NCBI RefSeq assembly: GCF_001700435.1
Contig: NZ_LYPC01000023.1
Coordinates: 1-32,471 of the forward strand
Source: Paenibacillus pectinilyticus
GTDB lineage: Bacteria; Bacillota; Bacilli; Paenibacillales; NBRC-103111
Length of the DNA: 32,471 bases
Reading direction: 5' to 3'
Numbering within the stretch: position 1 is the first letter of the stretch; every line of letters begins with the position of its first letter. Positions 1 through 9,041 of this stretch are shown piece after piece. The notes under the pieces are model-generated. The model searched no databases. It saw only the letters and a program-made list of their open reading frames with translations, and was not told where the DNA came from. Both the position numbers and the translations under genes were made by a program.

Positions 1-80
1 TGTCCCCAGCGCTCTTTGAGCAGCTATATTACCAGCGGGTGGCTTAACTTAGTGACGTCTACTTTCTTGACAGAAGAGCA

Positions 81-147
81 AAACTCCAGCTAATTTCAAC
101 CTTTTGCGCGATTATCGCGGAAAAGGTGAAGTTTAGCTGGAGTTTTT
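81..147. terminator. Long bidirectional hairpin, probable terminator
   Basis: A 13-bp perfect outer stem (81-93 with 133-145) encloses an imperfect inner stem around CCTTTT/AAAAGG and a small CGCGAT-T-ATCGCG palindrome at the tip. The right arm runs into five T on the plus strand, so it could terminate a gene lying left of the window; the minus strand also ends in a short T run. It could equally be a copy of a genomic intergenic hairpin repeat. Confidence 0.55.
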
Positions 148-182
148 CCATCTGAATGGTAAAACTCGTCGGTATTGGCGAG

Positions 183-207
183 AATAGATGGACTTTATCC
201 ATCTATT
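183..207. terminator. Perfect 10-bp hairpin downstream of trhO
   Basis: AATAGATGGA (183-192) pairs perfectly with TCCATCTATT (198-207) across a 5-nt loop. It lies about 60 bases past the trhO stop codon. There is no strong T run on either strand, so termination is weakly supported; it may instead protect the 3' end of the transcript. Confidence 0.4.
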
Positions 208-269
208 TGGCGTCCGTCCGAATAAGTTAGAGTTGCTATTGGTTTTGGCGAAGGCTGTCGCGGCTCCGA

Positions 270-1175
270 CTAAGCCTCCAACGAACTCAATGTTTTCTCT
301 TCGCATTCCTTCGAGCAGAAGCTGTCATGCTCCTCTTCGCAAGCTTCACAGCAAATATGCTTCAAGTGGCACAGATCGTTGGCACAGTTGATGTAACGGT
401 CCTCGGCGGTGCCGCAGTGGTAGCATTTGCCAACAACGATATCTTCATCCGTACGGTTAATCGGCACGGAGATCCGCTCGTCGAACACGTAGCATTTGCC
501 ATCGAAGAGGCGGCCTTTCACTTCTTCGTCCTTACCATATGTGACGATACCGCCGTCCAGCTGATACACATCCGTGAAGCCTTCGTTGATCAAGAAGCCG
601 GACAACTTCTCACAGCGGATGCCGCCCGTACAGTAGGTGAGAATAGGCTTGTTCTTGAATTCCTGCAGGTTGTTGCGAATCCACTCTGGGAATTCCTTCG
701 TCGTTTCGACTTCTGGGCGAATGGCGCCGCGGAAATGACCGATATCATACTCATAGTGATTACGGCCATCGAGTACGATAACATCTTCATTTTGGAGCTT
801 CTCGTAGAATTCCTTCGGCTTCAGATGCGTGCCCGTCAACTCATTCGGATTCACATCCTCTTCCAGACGGAAAGTAACGAGTTCTTTCTTCGGACGGACA
901 AAAAGCTTCTTGAAAGCATGTCCCTCATGCTCGTCAATTTTGTAAACCATATCTTTAAACAGTGGCATCAGATTCATCATCGCCATGTAAGCTTCTGTTT
1001 GTTCGACAGTCCCAGAGAGAGTGCCATTAATGCCTTCAGGGGCAATGAGAATCCGCCCTTTTACACCTAGCTTTTTGCAATAAGCCAAATGTTCTCGAGC
1101 CAATGCTTCGTGATCGCGCACAGCGACGAATTTATAGTACAACAAGATGCGATATGGAGCCTCATGTTCTGTCAT
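270..1175 (-). CDS. trhO: tRNA uridine(34) hydroxylase, rhodanese family (TrhO)
   Basis: The 301-residue protein matches the UPF0176/TrhO family, which hydroxylates uridine 34 of certain tRNAs in the cytoplasm, the oxygen-dependent first step to 5-methoxyuridine-type wobble modifications. Seen here: an N-terminal acylphosphatase-like part (about 8-105) with the [11 protein letters not shown] motif, a rhodanese domain (about 120-215) with the presumed catalytic Cys182 in YCTGGIRCE, and a Cys-rich tail (Cys251, 254, 264, 269, 275, 276, 279, 287, 291) resembling a metal-binding knuckle. The tail is typical of the longer Firmicute members. The ATG is preceded by AGGTGG about 10 bases upstream. 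It lies downstream of the histidine kinase on the same strand with an 83-base gap, so it may be partly co-transcribed. Family assignment is firm; activity is inferred. Confidence 0.93.
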   Translation of the reverse strand: MTEHEAPYRILLYYKFVAVRDHEALAREHLAYCKKLGVKGRILIAPEGINGTLSGTVEQTEAYMAMMNLMPLFKDMVYKIDEHEGHAFKKLFVRPKKELVTFRLEEDVNPNELTGTHLKPKEFYEKLQNEDVIVLDGRNHYEYDIGHFRGAIRPEVETTKEFPEWIRNNLQEFKNKPILTYCTGGIRCEKLSGFLINEGFTDVYQLDGGIVTYGKDEEVKGRLFDGKCYVFDERISVPINRTDEDIVVGKCYHCGTAEDRYINCANDLCHLKHICCEACEEEHDSFCSKECEEKTLSSLEA

Positions 1176-1258
1176 AATAAGTAACCACCTATACGTATGA
1201 AATTACACGCCCTATAAGAAAGAGCATACGCATATAGTGACATAAATTCACGTATTTT

Positions 1259-4200
1259 TCAATCAAGCAGCAATTTTTGGATGGCTAGAAAAACATTTCG
1301 AAGTTCATCCTCGACCTTTTGCAGATGATCCAGCAAGCTTGGGCCAGTATCATTCACACTAGGCGTGAAGCCGTTCTCCTTCAAATGCTCTTCCAACGCA
1401 GTTGCCGCGGCGAACACACGATTAGCGGAAAGGTTGCTCGATGATCCTCGCAAGCCGTGTAATAGACGCAGAGCTTCCTCGTGGTCGCCAGTACCAATGG
1501 CAAGAATTAACTGCTCCATGAGCGGAATGGACTGCTCTTGGAATCTCCGGAGCATCTCGCGGAAGATGTCGGTTCTACCCCCGATGCGTTGAAGCGCTTG
1601 CGCGATATCAAGATCATCCGAACGAATAGCTGCATGCTGTTGAAGCACGGCTTCAATGACGGACTGCAAGCGTTCAGGAATAATCGGCTTAGATATCATT
1701 TCACTCATGCCAGCGGCCATACATGCCAATCGATTATCTAGTGTCGAGTCAGCCGTAATGGCGATGATCGGAATGTGAGCCCATTTCGGTTCAAGTCGAA
1801 TCCGTTTCGTCGTTTCGATACCGTCAAGTCCAGGTAGATGAATATCCATCAGGATCAGATCGTAGGTGTCATTTTCCAAATCGTGCAGCGCATCAAAGCC
1901 ATTCCCAGCCACTTGGATACGACAGTTCATCATGCTCTCCAAGAGGGATCGTGCCACGGTCTGGTTAATGTCATTATCCTCAACAAGTAAGATATGGAGC
2001 GGGGTGTCTGCCAAGGCCGAGAAGGTCAGGGAATGAGCCGGTTTATCTAGATTTTGATTAACATGCTCATGCAAACTGAGGTTTCTCGACATCTCCTCCT
2101 GTTCGCTCGTCAGCGAATCTATTGTTCGATAAAGCAAGCTTCGCGAGATGGGTTTGACCAAAATCGCATCTGGCGCTGCGGTGATTGGGAGCTGCTCCAA
2201 AGCATCTCTGCCTGATAGCGATGTATAGACAATCGTACGGATGCCATGACGTTTACACGCTGCCAGCATGTTGAGCCACACGTCTTCCCCATACATATCG
2301 TCGGCTTCCATATCAAGGAGAATCATATCCAATGGGACATGCTCAATAACTTGGAAGGCTTCCTTCCAGGAAAGCACGCCTGCAACGTCTGTACAGATGG
2401 ATTGCAGGCTGTGGACAAGCACGGGATTGAGCTCTGGATGATCTTCCACAACCAACACAGTTACAGGAAGTGGCGTTAACACTTTGCTGCTCATAGGCAA
2501 GTTTAAGGCAAAAGTCAAAGCAACCACGAATTCGCTTCCTGCGTCTTGTGTACTTGTAACGGAAATGGCTCCGCCCATGTTTTCGATAATGTTTTTGGAG
2601 ATGACAAGACCTAGGCCGGTTCCCCCGTATTTACGGCTTGTCACATCGTCACCTTGCACGAAAGGCTGAAACAAGATCGCTAGCTGCTGCTCATCCATGC
2701 CAATACCGGTGTCGGAAATCCGAAACAGGAGGGAAACCTCCTGCTCATTCTGCTGATCTATTTGAACACGTAGCGTGACAGTCCCGAACTCCGTGAATTT
2801 AATCGCATTGCTGGCTAGGTTCAGAAGCACTTGATATAGACGCAAGGAATCACCAATTAACGAGGTGGGGACATGGTTAGGGATATCGCATATAAAGTCG
2901 ACAGGTTTATGCCCTAATTGTACGCTTAAGGTTTCGCACACGCGATCAATCGTCTCGTCGAGCTGAAAAGGGTGATGTTCAATCACCAGCTTGTCTACTT
3001 CCAGCTTCGAGAAGTCCAGAATATCGTTGATGATATGGGATAAAGACCGTGATGAACGTGAGATTTTACGAATATAATCCTTTTGTAAATCGGTCATAGC
3101 TGTTTTCTCTAGAAGATGGGAGAGTCCCACGATGCCATTGAGCGGTGTTCGAATTTCATGACTCATCCGCGCTAGGAACACACCCTTGGCCAAATTCGCT
3201 TCGTCCGCTTCCTGCTTCGCAAGAATAAGCTCTTCCTTGGCTCGTACTTGATCTGAAATATCTCGGGTAATCGCCGAGAAATACAGTTCCCCATTATCAA
3301 TAGGGTAATGAGGAACGATGATCAAGGAAACGGTAAGCCGCTGTTGATTCTTCGTAAGGACTTCAGCCTCGAACTCCCAGAACCCCAGTTGAATCGCTGC
3401 CAGGAGGCCTTCATTCAGATCAATGGTGTTCAGGATCTCCACATACTCACTGAAATGTGTGCGGCCAACAGGTGTGTGCTCCAAGCCGATTGTGCGGATG
3501 CCAGCCTGATTGATATAGAAAATATAGCCTTCTTGATCAAAAGTGAGAATCATATCTCGCGCGCTCTCTACAATGGTGAGCAACCGCTCCTTCATCTCAT
3601 TACTCTTCTTAATGTCACTGATGTCTCTAGCAATGAGGACGTATCCTTTCAACTCCCCATTGGGATGGGTGATACAACTCACACTCGCTTGCACGTAAAT
3701 CCGAGCTCCGTCCTTATGATACCAAGTCCACTCCGAATCCTCCTTCAGGTGCCGTAAGGAACGAATAACTAGCGCTGTACAATCCGCAGGAATGATCTCA
3801 CCTAATTCGATCGAATACTGTGCAGCTCGTTCAGTCACTTGCTGTTGATCTAACCAGATTAAGGGGGAGGCGCTCTTATGCACCTCACTTAACGAATAAC
3901 CCAAGAGTTCTACAGCCCTGCCATTGAGATGATTGATCAGATAATTGGGATCCATGACGATCATGGCATATTGATTATGGTGGATGAAAGCTTCGAATGG
4001 CTCGAAGAGCTCGCGCAAATTTTCCATCATCCCATTGACAGACAAGGCTAAGGCGCCTAACTCATCTTTGCTCGTGAACACGATGGGTTTCGTGTGGAAA
4101 TCGCCAGCAGCAACAGCCTCAGTCACTTGGAGGATTTGTTTGATTCTTTTGATAATCAGATGGTTGGTGACGATATAAATGAGGATAAAAATAATCAGAG

Positions 4201-5059
4201 CCGTCATGACAATCAAACCAATGGTGGACCAGAGCAGAGGGCTAGTTGGAGCTTCTATGGTGGTAATCGGCATCGAATAGGCCAAATACCAGTCCAGATG
4301 AGGTACGCGTGAATAGAACCAACGGGTCTTTTGACCACTCAGAATGGATTCGTCAATATAGCCCTTCCCTTTTAGTAAGCCCTTTTGAAATTCGGGATTC
4401 AGCTTCGGATAATCAGTGAAAATGTTCGTGTTAAGTATGGAAGATGCCTCGGAATCATAAAGTGTGAGGCCATTTTGATTCACAAGCAGTAATTCCCCAT
4501 TATCGAGCGGGGGGAGCAAATGCTCTTGAAAAGTAGGATCAGCTCGCAGGGAAACATCGATGATACTTACGACCTTATGCTCATCATCGAAAATAGGTGC
4601 TGTGATGGAGATAACGTAGACGCCCTTCATTTTGCTCATATGGGGATCGGAAATAAAGGTATTGCCTTGTAAAGCTTGCTCAAATCGGCGCTCGCCGGTC
4701 ATGGAAATCGTGATGCCAGACGTAAATTCAAGTGTCCCTGACAGATCGGAAATAGCCATAGCGTAGTAGCGCTTCTCATCGGTCTTCAATTCTTGGGTTA
4801 GAAAGCTCAGACGTTCGGCTTGGGTGCCCTTTTTCATGATACTGACGCGACTAATAAGCTCGACTTCCGCCAATCGGATGGACAGAAAATCGTAGAGATT
4901 TTGGGCTGAGTTAGACACGGAGGTGATGGATTGCTCGTTGATTTGATGAAGGAGCTTATTTCTTGAGAGCGTATAGTTGGTAATGCCTACGACAGCAAGG
5001 GAGATCGATGTGAGAAGTACGAGCCAGGCGACAAGTTTAAAACGCAAGGATGATGACAT
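1259..5059 (-). CDS. Hybrid sensor histidine kinase (Cache-HAMP-PAS-PAS-HisKA-HATPase-REC-REC-HPt)
   Basis: A 1266-residue membrane phosphorelay kinase. Visible order: TM helix (about 8-30); extracellular Cache-like sensor (about 40-270); second TM (about 277-298); HAMP (about 300-352); two PAS/PAC units (about 355-485 and 490-608); HisKA with His634 in SHEIRTPLNG; HATPase with N-box Asn751 and G boxes DTGIGM and GGTGLGL; a first receiver with candidate Asp916 (LLDMEADD) and Lys969; a second receiver with Asp1072 (MDIHLPGLDG) and Lys1124; and an HPt domain with His1201 (LLHGLRGSSSNL). All phosphotransfer residues are present, so the protein could run a full His-Asp-His relay, probably passing phosphate to an unlinked regulator. 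The first receiver is divergent: the acidic pair in VVEDH is kept but the region after the Asp is unusual. The start has GGAGG 7 bases upstream. It is divergent from the MCP gene. Confidence 0.93.
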   Translation of the reverse strand: MSSSLRFKLVAWLVLLTSISLAVVGITNYTLSRNKLLHQINEQSITSVSNSAQNLYDFLSIRLAEVELISRVSIMKKGTQAERLSFLTQELKTDEKRYYAMAISDLSGTLEFTSGITISMTGERRFEQALQGNTFISDPHMSKMKGVYVISITAPIFDDEHKVVSIIDVSLRADPTFQEHLLPPLDNGELLLVNQNGLTLYDSEASSILNTNIFTDYPKLNPEFQKGLLKGKGYIDESILSGQKTRWFYSRVPHLDWYLAYSMPITTIEAPTSPLLWSTIGLIVMTALIIFILIYIVTNHLIIKRIKQILQVTEAVAAGDFHTKPIVFTSKDELGALALSVNGMMENLRELFEPFEAFIHHNQYAMIVMDPNYLINHLNGRAVELLGYSLSEVHKSASPLIWLDQQQVTERAAQYSIELGEIIPADCTALVIRSLRHLKEDSEWTWYHKDGARIYVQASVSCITHPNGELKGYVLIARDISDIKKSNEMKERLLTIVESARDMILTFDQEGYIFYINQAGIRTIGLEHTPVGRTHFSEYVEILNTIDLNEGLLAAIQLGFWEFEAEVLTKNQQRLTVSLIIVPHYPIDNGELYFSAITRDISDQVRAKEELILAKQEADEANLAKGVFLARMSHEIRTPLNGIVGLSHLLEKTAMTDLQKDYIRKISRSSRSLSHIINDILDFSKLEVDKLVIEHHPFQLDETIDRVCETLSVQLGHKPVDFICDIPNHVPTSLIGDSLRLYQVLLNLASNAIKFTEFGTVTLRVQIDQQNEQEVSLLFRISDTGIGMDEQQLAILFQPFVQGDDVTSRKYGGTGLGLVISKNIIENMGGAISVTSTQDAGSEFVVALTFALNLPMSSKVLTPLPVTVLVVEDHPELNPVLVHSLQSICTDVAGVLSWKEAFQVIEHVPLDMILLDMEADDMYGEDVWLNMLAACKRHGIRTIVYTSLSGRDALEQLPITAAPDAILVKPISRSLLYRTIDSLTSEQEEMSRNLSLHEHVNQNLDKPAHSLTFSALADTPLHILLVEDNDINQTVARSLLESMMNCRIQVAGNGFDALHDLENDTYDLILMDIHLPGLDGIETTKRIRLEPKWAHIPIIAITADSTLDNRLACMAAGMSEMISKPIIPERLQSVIEAVLQQHAAIRSDDLDIAQALQRIGGRTDIFREMLRRFQEQSIPLMEQLILAIGTGDHEEALRLLHGLRGSSSNLSANRVFAAATALEEHLKENGFTPSVNDTGPSLLDHLQKVEDELRNVFLAIQKLLLD

Positions 5060-5224
5060 AGAAAGCCTCCGATATGAAGTAGGTTAAATGTTAGAAAACT
5101 TCACAATTTTATAATGATTGATGCCGAACTATTTTAATGAATTCAAATTAAGATATAACCAACAGATCACATACATATACACAAGCGTCATTATTCAATT
5201 AAGGACATAGGGGGCAAGTTAGGT

Positions 5225-6928
5225 ATGAAGCTGACAGTTCGGACGAAATTAATTATGGTATTCACAATCATTTTACTGATGGTTGGCGGGACAAGCTGGA
5301 CGGATATGGGACGCATGGGAGCTCTGAAAGAAAGCAATAAGAAGCTCGCGGAGAACTGGATGAAAGGCATTCAAATTATTGAAGACATTCATTATAACTC
5401 GGAGCATCTGTTAACTTTGTATTATAAGAAGAAATTAGAACCCGATGTGAAGAAGCATGAACCTATTGATGCCGAACTAAACGCTACTATTACACAAATC
5501 GACAATTTGTTAGGAATTTATGAGGCTTCTTTGGCGAGTGAGGAGGATCGAACGAATTGGCAGGAACTGAAAGTAAACTGGGAAGGGTTTAAAACAGCCT
5601 TTCTAGCAAATAAACAACAATCGGGCGATCCAACGAGCAAAGCAGCACAAGATAGTCTTGCGGCGATGTCAACAGCGTTCACGAAGGCTCAGAAATCCAT
5701 GTCAGATATGGTCACTTACAATCAAGAAGGCGGCTTAAAAGGGGAGCAAGAGAGCGCAAAGGTTTACCAACAAAGCGTACGAACATCACTTATCGTCATG
5801 TCCATATTAGTCCTATTTATGATTGGGGCTTGTTATTTCTTAGTAACGAACATCTCGAATCCCGTGCGCAGAGCTTCACTTGCTTTAAATCGAATTGCGA
5901 GCGGTGATCTTACGGTAGAGCGGATTATTGTCAAAAATAAAGATGAAATCGGCACACTCATTACTTCTGTGAATCAAATGGTGAATAATCTGCGTCACTC
6001 CGTGGAGCAAATGTTGCATGCCTCAACAAGTGTTGCTGCATCTTCACAACAATTGTTCGCCAGTTCTGAGCAGAACACTTCTGCCTCTCAACACGTGGCG
6101 GAGTCGGTTCAAGATTTCGCGAATGGAGCCGATGTACAAGCTCAAAGCTCGGTGGAATGCGGTAGAGCCATGGAAGAAATGGCTGCTGGTATTTCCCGAA
6201 TTGCCGAAACGACGGCTGATGTATCGGAGTTATCGATGACAGCAACGAACATCGCAGAGCATGGCACACAAGCTATGGAACGTGTTGTGAACAAAATGCA
6301 GGCTGTGAGTACGTCTGTAGATGCAGCAAACCAGGTTATTCATGAGCTGGAGAAACACTCACAAAACATCAGTCAGATTTCCACACTGATTGGGAACATA
6401 GCATCGCAAACGAATTTGCTCGCTCTGAATGCAGCGATTGAGGCTGCTCGTGCGGGAGAAAGCGGTAAAGGCTTTGCCGTTGTTGCGGGGGAAGTTCGCA
6501 AGCTGGCATCGCAAACCGATGATTCGGTTCGTGACATTTCGGAGCTCATTGCAAATATTCAAAGAGATTCAGCACATGCAGTCGGAGTTATGAACACGGG
6601 ACGGTCCGAGGTTCAGGATGGTCTGAATGAAGTCGGAGTTGCGGAGAAAGCCTTCAGTCAAATTGTACAAGCCTCGCAAGAAGTCGCGAGTAAGATTCAA
6701 GAGACGGCTGCAGCAGCTCAGCAAATGGCAGCAAGCTCAGAAGAAGTAGCAGCAACGGTTGCACAAGTCGGCTTCGTGGCGCAGCAAACGTCGGGTACGG
6801 CCCAGTCCGTTGCGGCAGTTACAGAAGAACAGCTTGCTTCTGCTGAAGAGATCACAGCTTCCGCGAAAAATCTTGCGGTTATTGCCACGGATCTGAATAA
6901 CGTGGTGAGCGCGTTCCGTCTGGCTTAA
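5225..6928 (+). CDS. Methyl-accepting chemotaxis protein
   Basis: A 567-residue transmembrane chemoreceptor. The sequence shows a first TM helix (about 8-25), an extracytoplasmic helical sensor of about 160 residues resembling a four-helix-bundle MCP domain, a second TM (about 188-212), HAMP (about 213-265) and a long signalling coiled coil. The highly conserved hairpin tip that binds CheA/CheW is present ([18 protein letters not shown]). There is no C-terminal NWETF-type pentapeptide tether for CheR/CheB. A run of AGGGGG lies 9 bases before the ATG. The gene is divergent from the hybrid kinase across 165 bp, which suggests, without proving, shared control or a related stimulus. The ligand cannot be predicted. 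Confidence 0.95.
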   Translation: MKLTVRTKLIMVFTIILLMVGGTSWTDMGRMGALKESNKKLAENWMKGIQIIEDIHYNSEHLLTLYYKKKLEPDVKKHEPIDAELNATITQIDNLLGIYEASLASEEDRTNWQELKVNWEGFKTAFLANKQQSGDPTSKAAQDSLAAMSTAFTKAQKSMSDMVTYNQEGGLKGEQESAKVYQQSVRTSLIVMSILVLFMIGACYFLVTNISNPVRRASLALNRIASGDLTVERIIVKNKDEIGTLITSVNQMVNNLRHSVEQMLHASTSVAASSQQLFASSEQNTSASQHVAESVQDFANGADVQAQSSVECGRAMEEMAAGISRIAETTADVSELSMTATNIAEHGTQAMERVVNKMQAVSTSVDAANQVIHELEKHSQNISQISTLIGNIASQTNLLALNAAIEAARAGESGKGFAVVAGEVRKLASQTDDSVRDISELIANIQRDSAHAVGVMNTGRSEVQDGLNEVGVAEKAFSQIVQASQEVASKIQETAAAAQQMAASSEEVAATVAQVGFVAQQTSGTAQSVAAVTEEQLASAEEITASAKNLAVIATDLNNVVSAFRLA

Positions 6929-6983
6929 ATTTTAAATGTGAACAAAATGTGACAGTCAGACTTTTCCGAAAGCTGGTGCGTCT

Positions 6984-7026
6984 AGTTATCGTGAAGGTTA
7001 GAAACAAGAGAAAAATCACGATAACT
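6984..7026. promoter_or_regulatory. Perfect 11-bp inverted repeat in the leader of the DUF3298 gene
   Basis: AGTTATCGTGA (6984-6994) and TCACGATAACT (7016-7026) are exact reverse complements separated by 21 bases. The right arm ends a few bases before the AAGGAG ribosome binding site of the gene at 7046. No T run follows, so it is not an intrinsic terminator for the MCP gene. It could be an operator or an mRNA leader stem affecting translation or stability. Confidence 0.55.
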
Positions 7027-7045
7027 TAGAAGGAGTGAGTAGGGT

Positions 7046-8197
7046 ATGAAGAAAAATCCTTGGAACACGTTGCGAATGGGTGTTATGAGTTGTGCGTTAA
7101 TCGTTGGTGTGAGTGCCTCTGTCTTGCCGGCAGCAGGCATTGCAACTGCGGATACACCGGAGAAAACCGTTCAAGAAGTTACGGCGGTTCCTATTAATGC
7201 AGCAATACCGGTGGTTACATCAACTGCGGTTGTTGTGAAAGAAGTGGTTCTTACTTCCTCAAGTGAAAATCTTACAACGGACATTAAAGTACCTCAATTA
7301 ACGGGAATGGTTGATGTTCGTTACCAAGATGAACTGAATGATATTATTTTATCTCATGCGAACAAAGATCTAGCGGCTTGGGAAAAGGATGCTGCGGACG
7401 CTGCGGCGGCTGCCAAAGAACATGGCTATACGTATCGTCCATATGGGCTGACGATTACGTATACGTTGAAATCCGACGGTACAGGTAATCCTGCTGGTGT
7501 TGTCTCGTTAACGGTTACCACGTATGGTGCAACTGGCGGCACAGGGATGCCAAGAGTGGATACCTACACTGTGCTTAATGCAGCGCAAGCGCAGCGTGTA
7601 ACCCTGCAGGACTTACTTGGCGCGAACTACAAGGAAACGATTAATGCGGGTGTTATCGCTAAGATCGATGCGGATCCGCAATACTTTTTCAAAGATCAAT
7701 TCAAAGGCATTAGTGACGAGCAAGGCTTCTATGTAGAAAAAGGGGAAGCGGTTGTGGTGTTCCCGAAATATGCCATCGCAGCAGGTGTTGCGGGCAGTCC
7801 TGAATTCCGTTTCGCATTGCCAGCAGATCTGAAGATTACACCGAATCCAACACCACTTCCAGGTGCTGATAAGGTTAAAGTCGATCTGGCAGCAAGCGAT
7901 GTTGTTGTCAATGCAGACGGTGTTTCTCTCGTTCCATTCCGTAAGGTGGCTGAGGCGCTTGGCTACACGGTGAAATGGAATCAGGATACGTATGCGGCAG
8001 AAGTGATGAAGGGTGCACAATGGACGAGTGTCAGCGTCGGGAAGGACAGTTATTTCTTCGCCAAAATGGCGCCAGTCGCACTTGGAGCAGCACCTGTGAT
8101 TCTGAACGATTCCTTGTATGTCCCGGTTAAATTCGTATCGGATATTCTTCGTGCTGATGTGACGGCGGGTGCAACCGGCCTTCATATTGAGCAGTAA
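7046..8197 (+). CDS. Secreted DUF3298/PdaC-like protein with copper-amine-oxidase-like stalk domain
   Basis: A 383-residue exported protein. An N-terminal signal peptide is clear (positively charged start, hydrophobic stretch about 11-35, then AGIATADT). Residues about 65-265 read as the DUF4163/DUF3298 pair found in PdaC and RsiV-type proteins: the segment after the signal peptide has the YPQLTG-like start (VPQLTGM) and the LQDLL motif. Residues about 275-383 form a copper_amine_oxidase N-terminal 'stalk' repeat (VPFRKVAEALGYTVKW, then LYVPVKFVSDIL), common on Paenibacillus surface proteins and not itself an enzyme. No deacetylase catalytic domain is present, so a sensing, binding or wall-associated role is more likely. 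AAGGAG lies about 11 bases before the ATG, behind a perfect inverted repeat. A terminator follows. Confidence 0.85.
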   Translation: MKKNPWNTLRMGVMSCALIVGVSASVLPAAGIATADTPEKTVQEVTAVPINAAIPVVTSTAVVVKEVVLTSSSENLTTDIKVPQLTGMVDVRYQDELNDIILSHANKDLAAWEKDAADAAAAAKEHGYTYRPYGLTITYTLKSDGTGNPAGVVSLTVTTYGATGGTGMPRVDTYTVLNAAQAQRVTLQDLLGANYKETINAGVIAKIDADPQYFFKDQFKGISDEQGFYVEKGEAVVVFPKYAIAAGVAGSPEFRFALPADLKITPNPTPLPGADKVKVDLAASDVVVNADGVSLVPFRKVAEALGYTVKWNQDTYAAEVMKGAQWTSVSVGKDSYFFAKMAPVALGAAPVILNDSLYVPVKFVSDILRADVTAGATGLHIEQ

Positions 8198-8235
8198 ACA
8201 AAGCGTCAATATGGAGATGTAGACATCAAGAAGTT

Positions 8236-8280
8236 AAAGCCCTCATTTGCCTATGAAATTAGGTGAATCGGGGGCTTTTT
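8236..8280 (+). terminator. Rho-independent terminator
   Basis: AAAGCCC (8236-8242) pairs with GGGCTTT (8272-8278), with additional inner pairing through ATT/AAT and CCTA/TAGG, and ends in five T. It is placed 39 bases after the DUF3298 gene. Confidence 0.8.
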
Positions 8281-8293
8281 GCATACACGTATG

Positions 8294-8308
8294 TGTAAGC
8301 GTTTGCAT
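8294..8308. promoter_or_regulatory. Possible CcpA cre site before the SPW gene
   Basis: TGTAAGCGTTTGCAT fits the catabolite-responsive element consensus (WTGNAARCGNWWWCAW) with one mismatch in the core and lies 38 bases before the SPW gene start, next to a TATACT that could be a -10 box (8308-8313). The position would suit repression. The match is by eye only. Confidence 0.4.
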
Positions 8309-8345
8309 ATACTGTAACATTCCGCATATAGGAGGTGTGATCGGT

Positions 8346-8666
8346 ATGTATCTCAAAAATAGCTTGTCAGCGCTCATGGGCCTCTGGTTCCTGATTAGCC
8401 CTTGGGTGTTTGGATTTGGAGATGTTACCCATGCGCTTTTTAGTTGTGCGCTGTTTGGTAGTCTGCAATTTGTTGGATCTATGCTAGCTTTAGGAAAATC
8501 AGGGAAGCATATATGGCAGAACTGGCTATGTGTCGTTACTGGCGCTTTATGTATTGTTGTTCCTAATGTATTTCATTTGGGGATGTTGGCATTCTGTTCT
8601 TTCGTATTCTTTGGCTTCATGACGGTGCTAATAAATTATGCCAATCTGTATCCGGATGAGCAATAG
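8346..8666 (+). CDS. Small SPW-repeat membrane protein
   Basis: The open frame extends upstream, but the start was set at 8346 because AGGAGGTG (8330-8337) sits 8 bases before this ATG. The resulting 106-residue protein has four hydrophobic segments and the motif LWFLISPWVFGF near residue 15, which is the hallmark of the SPW repeat family of small bacterial membrane proteins of unknown function. Only the first SPW-type motif is clear; the second half (helices about 54-73 and 76-96) is a degenerate counterpart. The stop codon is embedded in the first units of a 13-bp minisatellite, so the last three residues (DEQ) are written in repeat DNA. Confidence 0.75.
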   Translation: MYLKNSLSALMGLWFLISPWVFGFGDVTHALFSCALFGSLQFVGSMLALGKSGKHIWQNWLCVVTGALCIVVPNVFHLGMLAFCSFVFFGFMTVLINYANLYPDEQ

Positions 8667-8785
8667 AGATGAGCAATAGGAATTGCAATAAAAACGAGTA
8701 ATAGGAAAGAGCAATAAAATGAGTAATGAAAGTGAGTAATAAAATTGAGTAATGAAATTGAGTAATGAAATTGAGGAATAAAAGA
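8655..8785. repeat. 13-bp minisatellite (GAGTAATGAAATT-like)
   Basis: About ten imperfect head-to-tail units follow the pattern GAGYAATRRAAWT. The cleanest four (8721, 8734, 8747, 8760) are exactly 13 bp apart; earlier units are 11-14 bp. The first unit overlaps the stop codon of the SPW gene (GATGAGCAATAG is nearly duplicated). Confidence 0.85.
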
Positions 8786-9001
8786 AAAGAGCCTGTTGTA
8801 AAATGGATTTAAGTATGTCATAATGACATTATCAAGTTGCATGGAAAATGTGAACAGATGAGTGCCAGGGGATTTGCTTGTGGAGAAGGCATGAGAGGCG
8901 TTAGAAGCGTAAGAAGGCATGGAAGCATAGAGAAGATGCGAATTGGCATATAATTGCTGTTTTCAAAGTTAGGCGTTTCTTTTTAAGGGTTGATAATGTC
9001 A
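8786..9001. other. Intergenic spacer with a short palindrome
   Basis: No gene is supported here. The stretch contains a perfect palindrome ATGTCAT-A-ATGACAT (8815-8829) and an A/G-rich run. TTGATA at 8990-8995 may be the -35 box for pncA. Confidence 0.5.
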
Positions 9002-9018
9002 ATTTAATAATATTAAAT
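8990..9018 (+). promoter_or_regulatory. Candidate pncAB promoter with overlapping 17-bp palindrome
   Basis: TTGATA (8990-8995) is followed 17 bases later by TTAAAT (9013-9018) as a possible -10. A perfect palindrome, ATTTAATA-A-TATTAAAT (9002-9018), covers the spacer and the -10. That placement is what a repressor operator would have. NAD-salvage regulators of the NiaR or NrtR type are candidates by function only; the motif was not matched to either. Confidence 0.45.
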
Positions 9019-9041
9019 ATACTAAATAAGGAGTGATTTGT

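Noticed and set aside
327..1070. A 247-codon plus-strand frame opposite trhO
   Set aside because: It mirrors the trhO reading frame, has no ribosome site and its product looks like no family; trhO is clearly the real gene.
5110..5115. TATAAT as the MCP promoter
   Set aside because: No acceptable -35 could be placed and it is over 100 bases from the gene; the region is A/T-rich and such matches are expected by chance.
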